From the NCBI GenBank assembly GCA_026196495.1, contig JAPHSY010000052.1, positions 1-39,289 on the forward strand: a stretch of DNA of 39,289 bases, written 5' to 3'. Below the pieces are notes generated by a model. The model searched no databases. It was given only the letters and a program-made list of their open reading frames with translations, and was not told where the DNA came from. Made by a program: the position numbers and the translations under genes. The first letter of the stretch is position 1. Every line of letters starts with the position of its first letter. Positions 35,943 through 39,289 of this stretch are shown here, piece by piece. Origin of the DNA: Magnetovibrio sp. (GTDB lineage: Bacteria; Pseudomonadota; Alphaproteobacteria; Rhodospirillales; Magnetovibrionaceae).

Positions 35943-38150
35943 ATGGGTATGAAGATGAGCGATTCGACCCCAATGCATTTCGGCCCCGGTGAACGGTGCG
36001 GCATCTTGCTGCCCATCCCCCTGGGCCAGGTCTACGATTACCGGGTTCCTGAGGCTATGAGCCTCAGCCCCGGTGATTTTGTGCGTGTGCCTTTGGGGCC
36101 ACGAAAGCTGAATGGGGTGGTCTGGGGGGCGGGCGAAGGCCAAGTTTCAGATGCCAAATTAAAGTCGGTGATTGAGAAACTACCGGCTGTGCCCATGGCT
36201 GACATCACCCGTAAGTTTGTCGACTGGCTGGCGGCTTATACCTTATCGCCGCCAGGTGCCGTTTTAAAAATGGCCATGAGTGTTCCCGATGCGTTGGAGC
36301 CGCCCAAGGGGCTCAAGGCGTTCCGCGTAGCCGATCCCATGCCCCAGATCAAAATGACCAAGCCCCGCGAGAAGGTCTTGGCAGTACTGAAAGATGGTCC
36401 GGCGCTAAGTGCTTCGGAAGCCGCCTTGCAGGCAGGCTGTTCACCAGCGGTTGTTGCTGGGTTGGCAAAAGCGGGGGCTTTGGTGGAAGCGCAACAAGTG
36501 CGAAAACCCACTTGGGATACGCCCGATATTGATAAGCCCGGCCCTAAGTTGTCTGAGGCCCAACGTGCAGCCGCCGATGAGATGGTTGCCAAGACCCGGG
36601 CAGGTGAGTTTTCTGCCATGTTGTTGGATGGGGTGCCAGGCTCTGGCAAAACCGAGGTGTATTTTGAAGCGGTTGCCGAGGCCTTTAAAAGAGGCAAACA
36701 GGTGTTGGTATTGCTGCCGGAAATTGCCTTGGGCTCGCAATGGTTGGCGCGATTTGAAAAGCGTTTCGGTGCCCGCCCGGCTCAATGGCATTCGGATTTG
36801 GGTCAAAAAGATCGCCGTGAAACATGGCGTGGTGTCGCCGAAGGCCGGGTTAACGTGGTGGTTGGTGCCCGCTCGGCCCTGTTTTTGCCGTACCAAGACC
36901 TAGGGCTCATCGTTGTTGATGAAGAACACGACTCGGCATTCAAGCAAGAAGAAGGTGTTATTTATAACGCCCGTGATATGGCCGTGGTGCGTGCACACTT
37001 AGGCTCCATTCCTGTGTGTTTGGCGTCGGCCACGCCATCTTTAGAAAGTGCCATAAATGCTGAAAACGGTAAGTACCAGTTGCTGCATTTGCCAGAACGC
37101 CACGGTGGAGCAGTACTGCCGGAACTTGACCTCATCGATATGCGCAAAGAAAAATTGCCTGCAACCCGGTGGCTGTCGCCCAGTTTGGAACAAGCGTTGA
37201 GCCAGACGTTTGAGGCAGGTGAGCAGGCGATGTTGTTCTTGAACCGTCGCGGCTATGCGCCGTTGACGCTCTGTCGTACCTGTGGTTTTCGTTTGGCATG
37301 TCCCAACTGTTCGGCGTGGCTGGTGGAACATCGGGTACGGGGGCGATTACAGTGTCATCATTGCGGTTACAATGTACCCATGCCCAACCATTGTCCTGAA
37401 TGTGAGGCGGAAGGCACCTTTGCCGCCTGTGGCCCCGGGGTGGAACGCTTGGCAGAAGAAGTGATGAACACCTTTCCCGATGTACGCTTTGCGATGGCCA
37501 GCTCTGACACCATCACCGGGCCCCAGGCTGCGGCGAATTTGATTGGTAGAATCGAACGTCATGAAGTGGATTTGATTATCGGCACCCAGTTGGTGGCGAA
37601 GGGTTATCACTTTCCCTTGCTGACCTTGGTTGGGGTGGTTGATGGTGACTTAGGCCTTGCGGGTGGTGATTTGCGTGCGGCGGAACGGACTTATCAGCTT
37701 TTGTATCAAGTTGCGGGCCGGGCCGGACGTGGTGAAAAACCCGGACGTGTGCTGGTGCAGACCTTTCAGCCGGATCATGCCGTGATGCAAGCGATGAAAT
37801 CCGGTGTGCGTGATCGCTTTGTGGCCGAAGAGGTGCGTGCTCGCCAAGAACTACATATGCCGCCATTTGGGCGTCTGGTGTCGCTGATCGTATCGGGGAA
37901 AGAGATATCCCAGGTGGAAGCCCAAGCTGCTCATTTGGCACGCTCTGCTCCACAATATGATGGTGTGCACGTGCTGGGGCCGGCACCCGCTCCGTTGGCA
38001 ATGTTGAGGGGGCGTCATCGCCATCGATTGTTGATGAAATTGGAATCTGGTGTTGCACCGCAAACAATCGTGCGCGAATGGTTGGCGCGTGTCACCCGCG
38101 TTAAGGGTGTGCGCATCCAAATTGACGTCGATCCACAAAGTTTTTTATAA
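35943..38150 (+). CDS. priA: Primosomal replication protein N' (helicase PriA)
   Basis: SF2 3'-to-5' helicase that restarts stalled replication forks. 735 residues, usual length. N-terminal DNA-binding part (CGILLPIPLGQVYDYRVPE), Walker A GVPGSGKTEVYF, DEEH box in LIVVDEEHDSAFKQEEG, LASATPSLES, eight-Cys zinc region (CRTCGFRLACPNCSAWLVEH ... CHHCG ... CPEC, about 440-490), then GTQLVAKGYHFPLLTLVGV and VAGRAGRGEKPG. The start is ambiguous among in-frame ATGs at 35943, 35949 and 35955, none with a clear ribosome-binding site. Confidence 0.95.
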   Translation: MGMKMSDSTPMHFGPGERCGILLPIPLGQVYDYRVPEAMSLSPGDFVRVPLGPRKLNGVVWGAGEGQVSDAKLKSVIEKLPAVPMADITRKFVDWLAAYTLSPPGAVLKMAMSVPDALEPPKGLKAFRVADPMPQIKMTKPREKVLAVLKDGPALSASEAALQAGCSPAVVAGLAKAGALVEAQQVRKPTWDTPDIDKPGPKLSEAQRAAADEMVAKTRAGEFSAMLLDGVPGSGKTEVYFEAVAEAFKRGKQVLVLLPEIALGSQWLARFEKRFGARPAQWHSDLGQKDRRETWRGVAEGRVNVVVGARSALFLPYQDLGLIVVDEEHDSAFKQEEGVIYNARDMAVVRAHLGSIPVCLASATPSLESAINAENGKYQLLHLPERHGGAVLPELDLIDMRKEKLPATRWLSPSLEQALSQTFEAGEQAMLFLNRRGYAPLTLCRTCGFRLACPNCSAWLVEHRVRGRLQCHHCGYNVPMPNHCPECEAEGTFAACGPGVERLAEEVMNTFPDVRFAMASSDTITGPQAAANLIGRIERHEVDLIIGTQLVAKGYHFPLLTLVGVVDGDLGLAGGDLRAAERTYQLLYQVAGRAGRGEKPGRVLVQTFQPDHAVMQAMKSGVRDRFVAEEVRARQELHMPPFGRLVSLIVSGKEISQVEAQAAHLARSAPQYDGVHVLGPAPAPLAMLRGRHRHRLLMKLESGVAPQTIVREWLARVTRVKGVRIQIDVDPQSFL

Positions 38151-38518
38151 ACGTCATACATGCGTTTTGTCGAATATACGCATTATTGAATGTGCAAAAA
38201 TTATACATATCTGAACTGTTTAAGCGCTGAATTTAGGGCAGAATTCAGCCACTCTTGAAACATTATGAATTCTTTTTATGCAAGGCTGCTAATATATGAA
38301 AAAAAGCATGTAAGGCCAATTGTTGCAAACCTTCTAAATCCCAGGAAATCTGCGGGCTAAAATAGTCGAAGAGTCGCCTTGCAACCCCCCGGACCCTGTG
38401 ATAGATAACTCCGCGTTCGCACTAGCAGCATGAGTTTTTTACGTTGTTGGAACGTACATTTTGAAGAGGGGCCATAAAGGCTTCCTAGGCACAACACTTA
38501 GGTCAGGGATTCTCCCAG
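38151..38518. promoter_or_regulatory. Intergenic region upstream of the ATP synthase operon
   Basis: 368 bp without a gene. It holds a perfect stem GCTGAATT / AATTCAGC at 38226-38249 (no T run, perhaps a weak or factor-dependent priA terminator) and a sigma70-like promoter at 38379-38407. The roughly 110-base leader before atpH contains no structure that I recognise. Confidence 0.5.
38379..38407 (+). promoter_or_regulatory. Candidate promoter of the atp operon
   Basis: TTGCAA (38379-38384) and TAGATA (38402-38407) with a 17-bp spacer resemble a housekeeping-sigma promoter. It lies about 110 bp upstream of the atpH start. Chosen by spacing and consensus only. Confidence 0.4.
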
Positions 38519-39079
38519 GTGTCATCCGAGACCACAGGTACAACCGGCCTTGCGGGCCGCTACGCCGCAGCTCTCTATGAGTTGGCGGAGTCCGCAAGCA
38601 AGCTGGATAAAGTCGCCGAAGACCTCAAATCTATGAGGTCGTTGATTAGTGACAGCGCTGATCTTGGCCGCGTGATTTCTTCACCGGTCCTCACACGTAA
38701 TGAGCAGGTTGCAGCTATGACGGCAATTGCCGCAAAAGCTGGTATGGACGAACTGACCAGTAGCTTTATTGGTACCGTCGCCCAAAACCGCCGCTTGCCT
38801 GCGTTGAACGGTATGATTACGGCGTTCCTAAATGAATTATCACGTCGCCGGGGCGAAGCCACGGCGCAAGTTGTTTCGGCTAAAAAGTTGAGCGATGCTC
38901 AGCTCAAAGCCGTATCTGACGTGTTGAAGAAAGCAGCGGGAACTAAAGTTTCCGTGGAAACTGATGTTGACGAAAGCCTGCTTGGCGGGATGATCGTTAA
39001 AGTCGGTTCGCGCATGATTGACTCGTCGCTTAAAACCCAGTTGCAGCAGTTACACCTCTCCATGAAGGGGATTGGATAA
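38519..39079 (+). CDS. atpH: ATP synthase F1 delta subunit
   Basis: Peripheral-stalk subunit connecting F1 to Fo. 186 residues from a GTG start at 38519. The N-terminal [27 protein letters not shown] and C-terminal [29 protein letters not shown] are family signatures. The start has no strong Shine-Dalgarno (CAGGGA lies about 12 bases upstream), but the next in-frame starts would cut the conserved N-terminus. Its TAA overlaps the atpA ATG by one base (TAATG), so translation is coupled. First gene of the usual alphaproteobacterial atpHAGDC F1 operon. Confidence 0.95.
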   Translation: MSSETTGTTGLAGRYAAALYELAESASKLDKVAEDLKSMRSLISDSADLGRVISSPVLTRNEQVAAMTAIAAKAGMDELTSSFIGTVAQNRRLPALNGMITAFLNELSRRRGEATAQVVSAKKLSDAQLKAVSDVLKKAAGTKVSVETDVDESLLGGMIVKVGSRMIDSSLKTQLQQLHLSMKGIG

Positions 39080-39289
39080 TGGATATCCGTGCCGCGGAAA
39101 TTTCCGCAATTCTGAAAGATCAGATCGCTAATTTTGGTACCGAGGCGGAAGTCGCCGAGGTTGGTCAAGTGCTCTCCGTCGGTGACGGTATCGCACGCGT
39201 TCACGGCCTTGATAACGTCCAGGCCGGTGAAATGGTCGAGTTTCCGGGCGCCGTTAAGGGCATGGCTCTGAACCTTGAAGAAGACAATG
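39079..39289 (+). CDS. atpA: ATP synthase F1 alpha subunit (3' end outside the window)
   Basis: The first 70 codons of the alpha subunit: [20 protein letters not shown], then the beta-barrel segment [30 protein letters not shown]. The Walker A and catalytic regions lie beyond the window. ATG overlaps the atpH stop by one base. Confidence 0.96.
   Translation, partial: MDIRAAEISAILKDQIANFGTEAEVAEVGQVLSVGDGIARVHGLDNVQAGEMVEFPGAVKGMALNLEEDN

Overview
The window (39,289 bp) reads as chromosomal DNA of a Gram-negative alphaproteobacterium, most likely Rhodospirillales-like. The main reasons are the gene orders zapE / mdh-sucC-sucD-sucA-sucB-lpd, sdhCDAB, and priA next to atpHA with DUF484 and a Xer recombinase divergent from it, together with an ethylmalonyl-CoA-pathway pair (a malyl-CoA lyase/thioesterase-like gene and mesaconyl-CoA hydratase). 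I cannot name the genus. I saw no tRNA, rRNA or CRISPR array.

Left accessory block (1 to about 9,300): a DISARM-type anti-phage core, drmA-drmB-drmC, on the + strand. drmA has no stop codon back to base 1, so it is cut by the window edge. Facing it is a 765-codon, zinc-finger-bearing, DDE-transposase-like gene whose start lies next to a perfect 24-bp palindrome. This block is clearly more AT-rich than the rest. In single 60-base samples I counted about 32% GC at 481-540, 35% at 6061-6120 and 53% at 28081-28140, which suggests horizontal acquisition.

9,300 to 23,800: a tandem pair of response regulators on the - strand, each with a C-terminal tail resembling the FliM CheY-binding peptide; the malyl-CoA lyase/thioesterase-like gene and mch; sdhCDAB with a strong terminator; an orphan periplasmic solute-binding protein; a single-subunit quinol-dependent nitric oxide reductase; a lone receiver-domain protein; a sterol-desaturase-family membrane protein translationally coupled to an unknown gene; and zapE.

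23,900 to 33,100: a contiguous TCA-cycle operon, mdh-sucC-sucD-sucA-sucB-lpdA, with hairpins at several junctions and a bidirectional terminator at its end. The malate dehydrogenase carries an unusual Lys/Ala/Pro-rich C-terminal tail. With sdhCDAB this encodes the steps from 2-oxoglutarate to oxaloacetate except fumarase. Mesaconyl-CoA hydratase and the malyl-CoA enzyme would feed acetyl-CoA-derived carbon (glyoxylate, propionyl-CoA, malate) into the same cycle.

33,100 to the end: a secreted DUF302-like protein, a XerC/D recombinase and DUF484 on the - strand, then priA, a 368-bp promoter region, atpH and the first 70 codons of atpA on the + strand.

The most notable items are the DISARM locus with its adjacent uncharacterised transposase-like gene, the FliM-like peptide tails on the paired response regulators, and the histone-H1-like tail on Mdh.
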